64,000 bases of DNA from an uncultured bacterium (GCA_949294085.1 CASFFX010000006.1:404979-468978); one strand, 5' to 3'; shown: positions 41,916 through 51,230, counted from the first letter of the stretch. The notes: generated from the letters alone by a model not told the origin. Program-made: numbers and translations.

Positions 41916-43370
41916 TTAAATGCTTACCAAGCCGCGGGAAAACACATAAATGGCCGCCAAAGCAAACAACACCAGCAAGATGGCAACGGCCATTTCTCCG
42001 TTGGTGAACACGGCTTTTCCGTCTTTCTGCTGGCGCCGCGCCCACACAAACACCGGAATCCCTAGCGCCAGGAAAATAACCGCCAAAAACAAATATTTCA
42101 GCCCCGCCGCATACACCAGCCAGCCGCCGTACACCGTCCCGCAGACGGACGTGAACAACGCGGCCGCACGGCCGTTGGGCGAACGTTTGGCAAAATCGCC
42201 GTCCTCGGTCATTTTCCACAAATAAGCCGTACTGGCGATGTACGCCGGCAGCACCATCACCCCCGTAATGGAGAGCATGGTATTCCAGGCATTGTTGGAA
42301 AAATACACCATAAAGATAGCCAGCTGCATAATGATACTGGTTACCCACAGCGACACCATCGGCGAGCCGTTTTTATTTTGCAGGGCAAACTGCTTTGGAA
42401 AAGTGCCGTTTTCGGCCGCGGCGGCCGGAATTTCGGCGGCAATCATCGTCCAGGCCAGCCACGAGGAAAGCACCGCAATCAATAGCCCGATGTTCATTAC
42501 CCACGCGCCCCACGGACCAACCACTTTTTCCAACACGCCCGCGGTGGACGGATTGGCCACGGCGGCAATTTCTTCCTGCGTCAAAAACCCAAACGGCAAT
42601 ACGGAAAGCCCGATGTAGATGACCAAACACCCCAAAAAGCCCAAAAAAGTGGCCTTGCTGACGGCCGCCTGGCTTTTGGCCCGTTTGGACAACACCACCG
42701 CCCCTTCAATGCCGATAAACGCCCACAGCGTAACCAGCATGGTGCTTTTTAACTGGGCAGACAGAGAGTCCAGCGTTTTGCCGTTTTCCGCCACATGGCC
42801 CCAAAAGTTGAAGTCAAACTTATCCAAATGGAAACTAAACAGCAGAATAAGAATAAACAACAACAGCGGCACCAGCTTGCCAATCGTGCCGATGACGTTT
42901 AACAGCGCCGCCTGTTTTACGCCGCGCAGAACCACGAGGTTGAACACCCATATCAACACCGACCCGCACGCAATGGACAGCAAATTATTTCCGCCCGCAA
43001 AATACGGGGGGAAAAAATAATTCAGCGCGTCCATCGTAATCACGGCAAACCCCACATTGCCAAAAATTTGGCACAGCCAATATCCCCAGCCAATGGTGAA
43101 CCCGACATACGGGCCGAACCCTTCGCGCGCATACATATAGATACCGGAAGTCAAATCCGGCCGTACCCGCGACAAAATGCTAAACGTATTGGCAATAAAA
43201 TACATCCCCACACCGGTAATCACCCACGCCAAAAGCACCGCTCCCGCGCTGGCCCCGGCCGCCATGTTTTGGGGGAGCGAGAACACGCCTCCCCCTACCA
43301 TGGAGCTGATGACGATACACGCCAGGCCAATTACGCCCAGCTTTGCTGCCGTATTGTCTTTATCTGCCAT
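41916..43370 (-). CDS. aaxC: Arginine/agmatine antiporter (AaxC-like, APC superfamily)
   Basis: 484 aa with about 12-13 membrane helices. It starts with the APC signature KLGVIGLACIVISSMVGGGVF (helix 1 with the G-rich unwound substrate site). It carries WAFIGIEGAVVLS in helix 6, and resembles the basic amino-acid/polyamine antiporters ArcD, AdiC and chlamydial AaxC. It lies 18 bp behind the pyruvoyl arginine decarboxylase gene, which makes arginine:agmatine exchange across the inner membrane the likely job. Arginine/ornithine exchange is the alternative, but no arc genes are present. Confidence 0.88.
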   Translation of the reverse strand: MADKDNTAAKLGVIGLACIVISSMVGGGVFSLPQNMAAGASAGAVLLAWVITGVGMYFIANTFSILSRVRPDLTSGIYMYAREGFGPYVGFTIGWGYWLCQIFGNVGFAVITMDALNYFFPPYFAGGNNLLSIACGSVLIWVFNLVVLRGVKQAALLNVIGTIGKLVPLLLFILILLFSFHLDKFDFNFWGHVAENGKTLDSLSAQLKSTMLVTLWAFIGIEGAVVLSKRAKSQAAVSKATFLGFLGCLVIYIGLSVLPFGFLTQEEIAAVANPSTAGVLEKVVGPWGAWVMNIGLLIAVLSSWLAWTMIAAEIPAAAAENGTFPKQFALQNKNGSPMVSLWVTSIIMQLAIFMVYFSNNAWNTMLSITGVMVLPAYIASTAYLWKMTEDGDFAKRSPNGRAAALFTSVCGTVYGGWLVYAAGLKYLFLAVIFLALGIPVFVWARRQQKDGKAVFTNGEMAVAILLVLFALAAIYVFSRGLVSI

Positions 43371-43388
43371 AGCTCATCCCCCGAACGC

Positions 43389-44000
43389 TTAATCCAACGC
43401 CTTCTGGTGCGGCACGGCAACCGGCGCAAACTTGAAATTCAAAAATCCCATTACCGTCAGGCAGTAAGCAAAGGGCTGCGTGATGTTGATGTAGTTGTGC
43501 CAAATTTGAAATTCGCTGTGTTTTTCCACCCCGCGGATTTCCAGCTCGTGTTTCAGCGATTTATTAAGCCACATATGCGCATGGCCGGAAGCAATTTCGT
43601 CATCAATGGGCGTATCAAAATATTCCACGTATTCCGCGGCCCAGCCGCCCACCAGGTTGCCTTTTTTGTCTTTGCCCCAGCACACGCCCACGCCGGTGGC
43701 AATGGCTTTGTGGTCCTCTATGCGGGCGCCGTTGCCGGCCATAATCACTTCCAGCACGGCGCCGTGGGTAAACTGATCGGCCACGGCTTCCACCGGGTAA
43801 ATATTGCGGTAGAGGTCTTTCGGAAGCACGGAAGTATAGGGGATGACGTTGAAATCCTGGATTTTAGCCTGCTGCAGCGCCGAATCGTAGCAAAACGTTT
43901 CAAACGGCTGCGGCGGAATACCGTCGGCCGCTTGGCCCGCCCCGCCCGAAATAAACGCCAACGTCGGATATCTGGTCCCCAAAATTAATTCTTTTTCCAT
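43389..44000 (-). CDS. aaxB: Pyruvoyl-dependent arginine decarboxylase (AaxB-like)
   Basis: 203 aa. ATG 44000 has AAGGAG upstream and fits the family better than a GTG at 44030 that overlaps the porin stop. The self-cleavage site is in VIPYTSVLP. Cleavage between Thr56 and Ser57 would yield beta and alpha chains, with Ser57 becoming the pyruvoyl cofactor. [15 protein letters not shown] and [12 protein letters not shown] match PvlArgDC. The enzyme converts arginine to agmatine and CO2, using a proton. Chlamydial AaxB has the same motif and works between a porin and an antiporter, as here. Confidence 0.93.
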   Translation of the reverse strand: MEKELILGTRYPTLAFISGGAGQAADGIPPQPFETFCYDSALQQAKIQDFNVIPYTSVLPKDLYRNIYPVEAVADQFTHGAVLEVIMAGNGARIEDHKAIATGVGVCWGKDKKGNLVGGWAAEYVEYFDTPIDDEIASGHAHMWLNKSLKHELEIRGVEKHSEFQIWHNYINITQPFAYCLTVMGFLNFKFAPVAVPHQKALD

Positions 44001-44029
44001 ACTATTCTCCTTTTCCAGCATGTATTTCA

Positions 44030-45250
44030 CTACAGCATAACCGTAGTGCGCAACCCGACCACAGTGCTAACCCCCTGGTCCGGGTTGGAAGCGGCCTTCG
44101 GATAAATTTGCAAATCCGGAGTTACCGTTATAAATTTGCCAATGCCCCACACCCATTGCAATTCAAACACCGTTTCGCTTTGGCGCATCACGGAGGGAAA
44201 CCCCAACGCCTGGGCACTCAAGCGGTTATACGCCACGCCCAAGGTAATCGCGTCCTGCGGGTTGCGCCCCAGCGGGTTGAGCCATGCGGCCCCCAGCACA
44301 TACGAGTTTTTAATCGGCACAGCCCCGCCCGTAGATCCGTTGGCCCGGCCGAAAAGGGCCATTTTATCGCCCCAGTTTTGCTGCATATTAAACGACCAGC
44401 CGTTTACATTTTCGTCCTGTTCGGCCACGGCCGGCTGATAATAGTACAACAAGCTGTACTGCCCCGCGCCCCAGCGAAACGAAGGCGTCCACAACACCGA
44501 GGCAAAGCCGGTATATTTACCGTCAAAAGCGGTTTTGGCGTGAATTTGCGCACCGGTAATGTTGGTGGCGTCCTGATATCCGGCGGCCACGGTCCAGCGG
44601 TCGTTTTGCGCCTGTACATACGCCCCCAGCGAAGCCAGCGGATACGCCGCCGACGCATTTTGCGACAAGGCAAAATTCATTAGGCCGGTTTGTTGGTTAT
44701 CGGTGTAGGTCGTACCGTCAAAGTTATACAGGGGGAACTGCCCCGCCGTAACGGACAGCCAGTCCCATTTTCCGGGCAGGGTATGCGTGTAGGAAAGCTG
44801 CGAGAAAAAATACTGATTTTCATCATAATCGTTAATCGGCGTTACCAAATGGGCCCGGTCTTGCAGCACCGAAGCCTGCTGTCCCCAGTAGTGAATAAAA
44901 TTGTAGTTTACGTTCAGTTCGCCGGAGCCCAACTTCCGATCTTGGAACAGGGTCCACGTAACGTACGGATAATAAATGCCCTGGACGGCCGTTTGTTTGC
45001 CGGAGGGGGAAACCCGCTGAAAGGTGTAGGAAATGTCCAGCCCGGCCTGCAGGCCCAGCTTGTCCGTAATTTGTTGTTCCGCTTGCTGATAGACTTGTTC
45101 CAAACGGAAGAGTTCATGTTGGTCCAGCGCCTGGCGTGCGGCCAAACGCTGCACGTGTTTGGCCGAGGCCAAAGGGGCCGCTTCACACGCGGGCACCGCC
45201 ATATAAGCCCACACGGCCCATACGGCTGCAAACGTAGCTAAAAATTTCAT
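44030..45250 (-). CDS. aaxA: OprB-family outer-membrane porin (AaxA-like)
   Basis: 406 aa with signal peptide (to about residue 24, PACEAA). The mature part has a short helical start ([19 protein letters not shown]), then 14-16 amphipathic strands of the OprB carbohydrate-porin type ([34 protein letters not shown]). It ends with a C-terminal strand ([13 protein letters not shown]). In Chlamydia, AaxA is an OprB-like porin that lets arginine across the outer membrane. The same three-gene order here supports that role. It is the first gene of the minus-strand operon. Confidence 0.85.
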   Translation of the reverse strand: MKFLATFAAVWAVWAYMAVPACEAAPLASAKHVQRLAARQALDQHELFRLEQVYQQAEQQITDKLGLQAGLDISYTFQRVSPSGKQTAVQGIYYPYVTWTLFQDRKLGSGELNVNYNFIHYWGQQASVLQDRAHLVTPINDYDENQYFFSQLSYTHTLPGKWDWLSVTAGQFPLYNFDGTTYTDNQQTGLMNFALSQNASAAYPLASLGAYVQAQNDRWTVAAGYQDATNITGAQIHAKTAFDGKYTGFASVLWTPSFRWGAGQYSLLYYYQPAVAEQDENVNGWSFNMQQNWGDKMALFGRANGSTGGAVPIKNSYVLGAAWLNPLGRNPQDAITLGVAYNRLSAQALGFPSVMRQSETVFELQWVWGIGKFITVTPDLQIYPKAASNPDQGVSTVVGLRTTVML

Positions 45251-45543
45251 TTTTTCTCCTTGTGGCTGCCCCGCCTAAGTACGGCGGGGAAAATAAAATA
45301 TGTTTTACCTTAACACTCTATTTTGCCCTTTCGCAAGCTCAAAAAAGGATTAGTTCTTTTAGATTAGATATTTTTATCTGTGAGGACCTTTTTCCAAACC
45401 CGCTCCAACTAACCCTTTTTTAGAACCCTATTTGCAGAAAAGCGTGAAATTGCTACAATCTAAAAACACCTTTCCCGGCGTGTGTGAACGCTTACGGGGA
45501 ACGCCTTTTTGACCGTTCGTTCCCACCCCATAACAGGAGAAAT
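45251..45543. other. Divergent intergenic region between aaxA-like and gtrA genes
   Basis: AT-rich, no gene. A GC-rich inverted repeat (GCCCCGCC / GGCGGGG near 45268-45290) lies in the aaxA leader. Likely promoters for both directions lie further out, but no regulator site (for example ArgR) is clear. Confidence 0.5.
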
Positions 45544-45951
45544 ATGTTTTCGGCTTTTTGCAAACAATGTTCCACGCTGACCAAAATTCCCGAGCAAATG
45601 ATCCGCTTTCTGTGTGTCGGCGTGATGAACACGGCGTTTGCCTACGGGCTGTATGCGTTGTTTATTTTTTTGGGGCTGCATTATGCGGCGGCGGTGCTGG
45701 GATCCACGCTCATCGGGATTTGTTTTAGTTTCAAAACGTTTGGCAAATGGGTGTTTTTTAATACGGACAACCGGCGGCTGATTCGTTTTTTTGCCGTATA
45801 TGGGGGATGTTATTTTATTAATGTAGGCTTGTTAAAAATGCTGACGGAGGCGGGCCTGGACAACTGGTATGCGGCGGGGCTGATTAGTTCGCTGATTGTG
45901 GCGGGGATTAGTTTTGTGCTGAATAAATTTTTTGTATTTTCAAAAAAATAG
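45544..45951 (+). CDS. GtrA-like membrane protein
   Basis: 135 aa, ATG 45544 after CAGGAGA. Four membrane helices with the GtrA pattern: FLCVGVMNTAFAYGLYALF, FKTFGKWVFF, and the end FVLNKFFVFSKK. GtrA proteins flip or carry polyprenyl-phosphate sugars for surface glycosylation. No glycosyltransferase partner is adjacent. Confidence 0.9.
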   Translation: MFSAFCKQCSTLTKIPEQMIRFLCVGVMNTAFAYGLYALFIFLGLHYAAAVLGSTLIGICFSFKTFGKWVFFNTDNRRLIRFFAVYGGCYFINVGLLKMLTEAGLDNWYAAGLISSLIVAGISFVLNKFFVFSKK

Positions 45952-46021
45952 GGGAAAACTTTTTCCTTTTCCCGGCAATATGTTATAGAATATAAAAAGC
46001 TATTACTTAAGGAGAAATGCT

Positions 46022-46333
46022 ATGAAAAAGACGTTACTTTTGGCCGTAACCGCCGCCGTACTGGCTGCCGGCTGCGCCTCTACCGCCACGACCCAAAGCT
46101 CCACCGCCACCCAACCGATGACGCTGGAACAAGCCCTGCAAAAATCGGCCGAAACGCGCCAGAAACTGTTGGACGCCAAACAATCTTATGAAAACGCCAA
46201 ATCCGCAGCGGAAGTGGCCAGCGGCCAAAAAACCGCGGCGGACGTAGCCAAAGAACAGCTGCAGCAAAAAGTGGACGATGCCAAAGCGCAAATCCAAGCG
46301 GAAAAAGACGCCTGGGCTGAACTGTTGAAATAG
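46022..46333 (+). CDS. Small Lpp-like coiled-coil lipoprotein
   Basis: 103 aa. Lipobox LAAGC places the lipidated Cys at residue 19. The mature chain is an Ala/Lys/Gln/Glu-rich helix with heptads (EQALQKSAETRQKLLDAKQ, then VAKEQLQQKVDDAKAQI). It resembles Lpp- or murein-associated lipoproteins, anchored in the outer membrane. Ribosome site AAGGAG; a TATAGAAT-type -10 lies about 40 bp before. Single gene. Confidence 0.85.
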   Translation: MKKTLLLAVTAAVLAAGCASTATTQSSTATQPMTLEQALQKSAETRQKLLDAKQSYENAKSAAEVASGQKTAADVAKEQLQQKVDDAKAQIQAEKDAWAELLK

Positions 46334-46350
46334 TCTGACTAATTCATTAA

Positions 46351-46383
46351 AAACCCCGGGACTTTTCGTTCCGGGGTTTTTTA
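46351..46383 (+). terminator. Lipoprotein gene terminator
   Basis: The stem AAACCCCGG / CCGGGGTTT is followed by T. A second stem (CCGGCCCC / GGAGCCGG, about 46391-46411) serves the minus-strand gene that ends at 46433. Confidence 0.85.
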
Positions 46384-46432
46384 GATAAAAATCCGGCCCC
46401 TTACGGAGCCGGAACGAAAACACGATACGGCT

Positions 46433-47056
46433 TTATTTGGCAGGTTCCGCCTCCGGAGCAGGAGGGAGAGCCGGGCCCGCGTGCGGACCAGGACCCATTT
46501 TGGGGCCGCGGCCTCTGCGGGGACCGTCTTTGCGGGCGCCCATTTTAGGGCCGTCTTTGCGAGGACCCATTTCGGGGCCGAAAAGCACGTCCAAATCGCC
46601 TTCTTCAGCGATGACGGCATTGGTCTTTTCTTCCACCCACGCTTTTTTGTCGGATTTTTCTTCCTTCAACGCTTTTTTCATAGTTTCCAAGCGTTCCTGG
46701 AATTTATCCAGCTGTTCTTCTTTGAACTTCAGCTGTTCGTCGCGGATGGAGGCCACCATTTCGGCAATTTCTTCTTTTTTGGCCTCTTTCTTTTTGTCCG
46801 AAGTGAGTTTATTGTATTCTTCCACCAATTTTTCCATCTTTTCTTCGGTGGCTCTCATTTGGGCTTTGTGTTCTCTGCGGGCCTTTCTAAATTCGGCCGC
46901 ACGGGCGTCTTTTTTAGCGCCGTCTTTTCCCGGTTTCACCTGGGCCGCTTTGGCCGGTTTGGCGGGGCAGTTGTCGCCCTGGCAATCGCGCGGACCCTGG
47001 GCAAAAGCCGGCACGCACAACGCCGCAGCCAGGCTGAGCATCATCCATTTCTTCAT
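46433..47056 (-). CDS. Exported Lys/Glu-rich coiled-coil protein with Pro/Gly repeats
   Basis: 207 aa with signal peptide MKKWMMLSLAAALCVPAFA. A basic N-terminal part contains CQGDNC. A long charged coiled coil (about 50-145) follows. The tail has repeated RKDGPKMG units and Pro/Gly-rich sequence. The overall shape recalls Spy/CpxP-type periplasmic helix proteins, but no LTxxQ motif is seen. It is third in an operon behind an ECF sigma factor and anti-sigma factor, so it is probably a stress-induced product of that system. Confidence 0.8.
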   Translation of the reverse strand: MKKWMMLSLAAALCVPAFAQGPRDCQGDNCPAKPAKAAQVKPGKDGAKKDARAAEFRKARREHKAQMRATEEKMEKLVEEYNKLTSDKKKEAKKEEIAEMVASIRDEQLKFKEEQLDKFQERLETMKKALKEEKSDKKAWVEEKTNAVIAEEGDLDVLFGPEMGPRKDGPKMGARKDGPRRGRGPKMGPGPHAGPALPPAPEAEPAK

Positions 47057-47076
47057 ATTTCATCTCCTCCTACGTT

Positions 47077-47478
47077 CTAGAACTCCTGTTCAAACAAATC
47101 CAAATCGTTTGAAAAGCTCAGGTATTCTTCGTCCAAATTTTCGCTCATGTACGCCATCACTTCCGTCGCGTCAAAAGCGGCTTTGTCCGGATGCAGGCCG
47201 GCCAGTACCATCAAAAGGCCTACCCCCAATAAAGCGGTGCCTGCCAGCGCCGGTTTCCAACCGGCAAAAAAGGATTTCTTGCGCGTCGTTTTGGAAAACA
47301 ACTCTTCCACCACCTGGGCGGGAGCGGCCGGCGCCTGCAAGGCTTCTTCCGTCCGGCGCAGCAGCGCCAGTTCCGCCTGGCAAGCCGGGCATTGCGCCAG
47401 ATGTTTTTCAAACGCGGCTTTGCGCGCTTCTTCCAATTCATGGGCCGCATACAGCGGCAATTCTTCACAATACTTCAT
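47077..47478 (-). CDS. Zinc-finger anti-sigma factor
   Basis: 133 aa. The N-terminal zf-HC2 (ZAS) domain has Cys4 and the His-x3-Cys-x2-Cys motif (KHLAQCPAC). One membrane helix follows (about 76-95, ALLGVGLLMVLAGL), with a short acidic extracytoplasmic tail. The fold holds its ECF sigma factor inactive at the inner membrane until a signal. It overlaps the sigma gene by 4 nt, so the two are co-translated. Confidence 0.9.
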   Translation of the reverse strand: MKYCEELPLYAAHELEEARKAAFEKHLAQCPACQAELALLRRTEEALQAPAAPAQVVEELFSKTTRKKSFFAGWKPALAGTALLGVGLLMVLAGLHPDKAAFDATEVMAYMSENLDEEYLSFSNDLDLFEQEF

Positions 47479-48074
47479 AAGTGCACCTCGTGCGCGGCGG
47501 CGCGGTTTCCGTCCGTCAGCAACTGCTGCATTTTTTTAATCGCCCGGTGGCAGTCGGCCAGTACGGTGCCCAGCGGACGGTCCAACAATTCGGCAATTTC
47601 CTTAAACGATAAATACTGGCGCAAATAAATCATCTCGCGCTGACGCTGCGGCAAAGCCAAAGAGGCCCGGCGTATTTCTTCTTCGGTTTCGCGTCCGGCC
47701 AACCCTTCCAACAGCGAGGGGGCTCCGTCCGGCAGCGTGTCATGCAAAAAGGCGTTCCCTTCTTCGTCCGTCTGGTCCAGCGAGGAAAGTTTATCCCGGT
47801 CCCGAAAGAAATTCAACACGCGGTTTCTCGCCGTCAAAAACAGCCACGATTTGAATTTCCCGCGCGGTTCATATTTGTCCGCATGCTTAAAAAACGAGAT
47901 AAACACTTCCTGAAACAAATCTCCGGCGGCTCCTTCGTCCTGCACCAACGCCATAATGTATTGATACAGCGAATTTTTATACCGGTACACCAACGTTTCA
48001 AACGCTTCGCCCGAGCCGGACTTAAAGAGCTGGACGAGTTCGTCGTCCGTTCTTTCGTTCAATTTCGGATCCAT
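47475..48074 (-). CDS. ECF RNA polymerase sigma factor (RpoE-like)
   Basis: 199 aa. Region 2: FETLVYRYKNSLYQYIMAL, DLFQEVFISFFKHADKY, FKSWLFLTARNRVLNFFRD. Region 4: LPQRQREMIYLRQYLSFKEIAELL and PLGTVLADCHRAIKKM. Region 3 is absent, as in all ECF factors. In region 4 the common GTVKSRLHRA reads GTVLADCHRA, which may change -35 reading. It directs transcription of its regulon when released by the anti-sigma encoded next. Confidence 0.95.
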   Translation of the reverse strand: MDPKLNERTDDELVQLFKSGSGEAFETLVYRYKNSLYQYIMALVQDEGAAGDLFQEVFISFFKHADKYEPRGKFKSWLFLTARNRVLNFFRDRDKLSSLDQTDEEGNAFLHDTLPDGAPSLLEGLAGRETEEEIRRASLALPQRQREMIYLRQYLSFKEIAELLDRPLGTVLADCHRAIKKMQQLLTDGNRAAAHEVHL

Positions 48075-48437
48075 ATTCTTATAACCCCAATCCTTCTTTT
48101 TTTATTGCACTGTTTTTTTATATTCAAAAAACGCTATAATATATATATAAGAAAAAGAAAGAATATAAATGTTTTACATTTTTCATCAAAAAATTGCTAT
48201 AATATTTTCTGTTGTGTTTAATTCGTTTTTTAGAATCTATAATTATGAATATAAATTCTTCCTGCTTCTTTTATAACATTAAACGTTCCATGCTAACCAT
48301 TGTGCGCATGGGGTACTTCTTTATGCATAAGGGAACAGGGAGAGTTTGTATAATTTAACGTTCAATTTTGTGTTGCTTATACAAACCCGCCCATTAAAAG
48401 GAGCGGGTTTTTTTATGGAAGAGGAAAAAGAAAGAAA
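48075..48437. other. AT-rich intergenic region with inverted repeat and terminator-like leader
   Basis: No gene I can support; a 37-codon frame at 48245 (MNINSSCFFYNIKRSM) has no ribosome site. A perfect 10-bp inverted repeat GTTTGTATAA (48344-48353) / TTATACAAAC (48377-48386) contains TATAAT. A terminator-like hairpin (AACCCGC / GCGGGTT, 48384-48407, then T7) follows. This lies 30 bp before the MFS fusion gene, so an attenuated leader or operator is possible. Confidence 0.5.
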
Positions 48438-51200
48438 ATGAGAAAAATCATTGCATCATTGGTAAGTGTCAGTATTCTTGTATTCAGCTGCGTGCCGGTT
48501 CAGGCTGGAGGCCCGGATAAAGTTTTGCGCGGGCTCAAAGCCATGGCCAAAAGCAAAAAGTTCACGCCCACAAAATTCACTTACCGCCCGAACATGTCTC
48601 TTCCTGCGGTGCGCCGTCTGCCCACCACGCAGCCGGTGCTGCCTGCCCACAAAACGCCCGTAACGCCTCAAACGCAGCAGGAGCTGCAGCGCGGCGTGCG
48701 CAAAGCCGTATTGAAAGCAACGCTTCCCAACACCTTAAGCCTCAAAGAAATCCAACGGCGCCTGGCCGACGGCAAAACGGCCCAACTTGCCGGACGGATT
48801 TTGGCGTACCCCAACGCCGCGGTGCGCGAAGGGCTGCTGCGCAACGAATTTGTACAAGTGGCGTTGGCGGGGCATGCCACGCCGGAGCAAATCGCTCAAG
48901 CGGCGGAATTTTGGCGCCAGGATTTACAAACTGCGCTTTCCTCTTTTGACGCCTTGCCCGAAGGCAATTTGAATACGCTGACGGAAGCCTTCCGGCAAAA
49001 AAACGCGGCCGTAGCCACGGCTAACGAAGCGCTGGCGGATGCCGCCGCGCTGGGGCTGTACGGCTCCGCACAAGACGGCGCGCTGATTTTGGAACTTTAC
49101 CGCAAAGCCGCCCGCACGCCGCTGGCCCCGCTGGCCGAAGCGACCGCGGCCAGAGCCTTGCTGCGCTTGGGAGCCCAGCAAGAATTAGCCGCTTTGGCGG
49201 CGGAATCGGGCAGCCAGGCCGAGCTGTGGCAAAGCGTGAGCGCCTATGCCGAAAAACAGGGCGTAGCGCTGAATCGGGGCGAAGCACAGCCTGCCGCGGT
49301 ACACGCGGCGGACGTTTTCCGCCCGGCGCTCAAAAAATTTGGCAAAATTAACCTGCTGGCGGCGGACCCTTCCCGCGAAGCAACCTCTTTGTACATGGCG
49401 CTGGGCCGCACGCAAGCTGCGCCGGTGAAACTGCCGGCTGGGAAAACGGCCCCGTGGCCGGGAGATATTGCCCTGCCGCAGGTGAGCTTGGCCGCAACGC
49501 CTTCGCTGCAGGCCGAAGCCCTTTCCATTGCGGGGGGAGAAAATACCGCGGCGCAAACCGCCGCCCCGACCGCTTTGGCCAAAGCGTTCCAGAAAGCCAA
49601 CCCGCAGGCCGCACAAGCAAAAGCAACCGCGGCCGATAATTCCGGCGTATTATACGGCGGAATCCCGGTGCCGGCTTTGTGGAAAAATCTTAAAAAAGTT
49701 TTTTCTTCCGTCAAAAAACGCGCGTCCGCCAAAACGGCCGCGGCGCCGGAGCCCGTTCTGCCGGCCACCGGCTGGAAAGGCACGCTGCAGCGCGCCAGCC
49801 TCTACCTGGCCTCTGCGGTAATGGGCTTGGAAGTAGCCACGCCCGTGATTGCCAACTTCGGCTCCAGCTTTGGCTTGTCGTTAAGCGACAATATTTTGGT
49901 GGCGGTGGCCACGTATCTGCCGTACTCTGTGGGGGCGTTCCTGTCCAACTGGCTGAAACAAAAAATCGGACGCAAAGCCTCTATGAATTTGGGCTTGGCG
50001 CTGATGGGCGGCGCTTTTACGGCGGGGGTAACGCTGTTTGGCCTGAACGGCTCTTTCGTGCCGCAAGCGGACGCGATGGCCCACTTTTACAACATTTTGG
50101 CCTGTATCACCCTTGCCAGCACGGGCGGCGTATTTGTGCACAATGCCGTGGGGCCGATTATGACCGATTTAAGCGCGGGAGCGAGCGAACTGTCGCTGCA
50201 GCGCAGAAACGCCAATACCGAATTGAGCCGTGCGCTGGGTATGGCGGCGTCGTTTGCGTTCCCGTTCCTGTCCACCAAAGTACTGGGCATGGATTGGAGC
50301 TTTACGTTTGCGCTTCCGATTCCGCTGGTGGCGGCGGCCGCACTGGGGATTAACCTTTCCCGTATTCCCAATACCAAACCGGTTTTGGAACCGAAACCGG
50401 CTGCTGCCCCGGCCGAAGCCGCCGTGCAGGGGAAAAGAAACCGCCGCGCCTATCAGCTGACGTCCTCTCTCCAAAACAACAGCTATGTGCGCTTGTTCAA
50501 AGAAGAAAAAGGCGTTGCCGCGCTGTTGGCGGGGCTGTTTATTATGAACGCGGTGGAAATGTCGTTTAATAACGGATTTATGTTCTTGCTTCCGTCGTTG
50601 ACGAAAGACCCGTCCTCGCAGTACCTGTTTGGGCTGCTGCAATTTGCCGCGCCGTTCCTGTTGGGCCGGTACCTGGCACGGAATTTTCTGAAATGGTTCC
50701 CTAAAAACAATATGTCCGTGGCCACGTCCATCGCGGCCGCGGGGGGACTGGCGGCGCTTCCGCTCGCCTCCAACGTCTATGCGTTGACGGCCGCGCTGTT
50801 CGCCGCGGAAGTGGGTATTTCCACTACGTTTACGCTGGCGTTTGCCCGCTCGGCCACCAACAGCCGCACGCAGGACCGCATTATCTCTTTGATTGTTGCC
50901 AGCGCCATTTCCTGCGCGTTCGGCCCGATGTTGCTGACCCACCTGGCCCAGGGATTTATAGATACGGGCGCCTTGACGACTTCCGGCGCTACGGCGGCGG
51001 CGTTGATTGGGGTTCCGTCCCTGCTGGCGGCCTTGTCCGCGCTGCTGTTCAAACGATTGGAACGCTCCCACGCCAAAGCGGCGGCCGACGGCCCGGACGC
51101 CGTGCTGAACACCCAAAAAACCGCCAAAACGGCTTCCTGGGTACAACGGTTGATTGCACGGATTAAAAGCCTGTTTGGCAAAAAACCTTCCGCCCATTAA
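48438..51200 (+). CDS. MFS-type membrane protein with signal peptide and 430-aa N-terminal domain
   Basis: 920 aa. It opens with a signal peptide (MRKIIASLVSVSILVFSCVPVQA), followed by about 420 Ala/Leu-rich residues of helical, repeat-like sequence (LADGKTAQLAGRILAYPNAA, LAEATAARALLRLGAQQELA). From about residue 450 there are about 12 membrane helices with major-facilitator features: GAFLSNWLKQKIGRKASMNLG, the loop-2 signature, and a long central loop near 650-690. Ordinary MFS carriers have no signal peptide or large exported N-terminal domain. Substrate unknown. It ends at a strong terminator. Confidence 0.82.
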   Translation: MRKIIASLVSVSILVFSCVPVQAGGPDKVLRGLKAMAKSKKFTPTKFTYRPNMSLPAVRRLPTTQPVLPAHKTPVTPQTQQELQRGVRKAVLKATLPNTLSLKEIQRRLADGKTAQLAGRILAYPNAAVREGLLRNEFVQVALAGHATPEQIAQAAEFWRQDLQTALSSFDALPEGNLNTLTEAFRQKNAAVATANEALADAAALGLYGSAQDGALILELYRKAARTPLAPLAEATAARALLRLGAQQELAALAAESGSQAELWQSVSAYAEKQGVALNRGEAQPAAVHAADVFRPALKKFGKINLLAADPSREATSLYMALGRTQAAPVKLPAGKTAPWPGDIALPQVSLAATPSLQAEALSIAGGENTAAQTAAPTALAKAFQKANPQAAQAKATAADNSGVLYGGIPVPALWKNLKKVFSSVKKRASAKTAAAPEPVLPATGWKGTLQRASLYLASAVMGLEVATPVIANFGSSFGLSLSDNILVAVATYLPYSVGAFLSNWLKQKIGRKASMNLGLALMGGAFTAGVTLFGLNGSFVPQADAMAHFYNILACITLASTGGVFVHNAVGPIMTDLSAGASELSLQRRNANTELSRALGMAASFAFPFLSTKVLGMDWSFTFALPIPLVAAAALGINLSRIPNTKPVLEPKPAAAPAEAAVQGKRNRRAYQLTSSLQNNSYVRLFKEEKGVAALLAGLFIMNAVEMSFNNGFMFLLPSLTKDPSSQYLFGLLQFAAPFLLGRYLARNFLKWFPKNNMSVATSIAAAGGLAALPLASNVYALTAALFAAEVGISTTFTLAFARSATNSRTQDRIISLIVASAISCAFGPMLLTHLAQGFIDTGALTTSGATAAALIGVPSLLAALSALLFKRLERSHAKAAADGPDAVLNTQKTAKTASWVQRLIARIKSLFGKKPSAH

Positions 51201-51202
51201 AT

Positions 51203-51230
51203 AAAACCCCGGGTTTCCCCGGGGTTTTTT
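51203..51230 (+). terminator. Rho-independent terminator
   Basis: AAAACCCCGGG / CCCGGGGTTTT with T6. A further perfect 11-bp hairpin without T run (CTCCGGCCGCG / CGCGGCCGGAG) lies at 51246-51274, in a 150-bp stretch with no gene. Confidence 0.88.
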
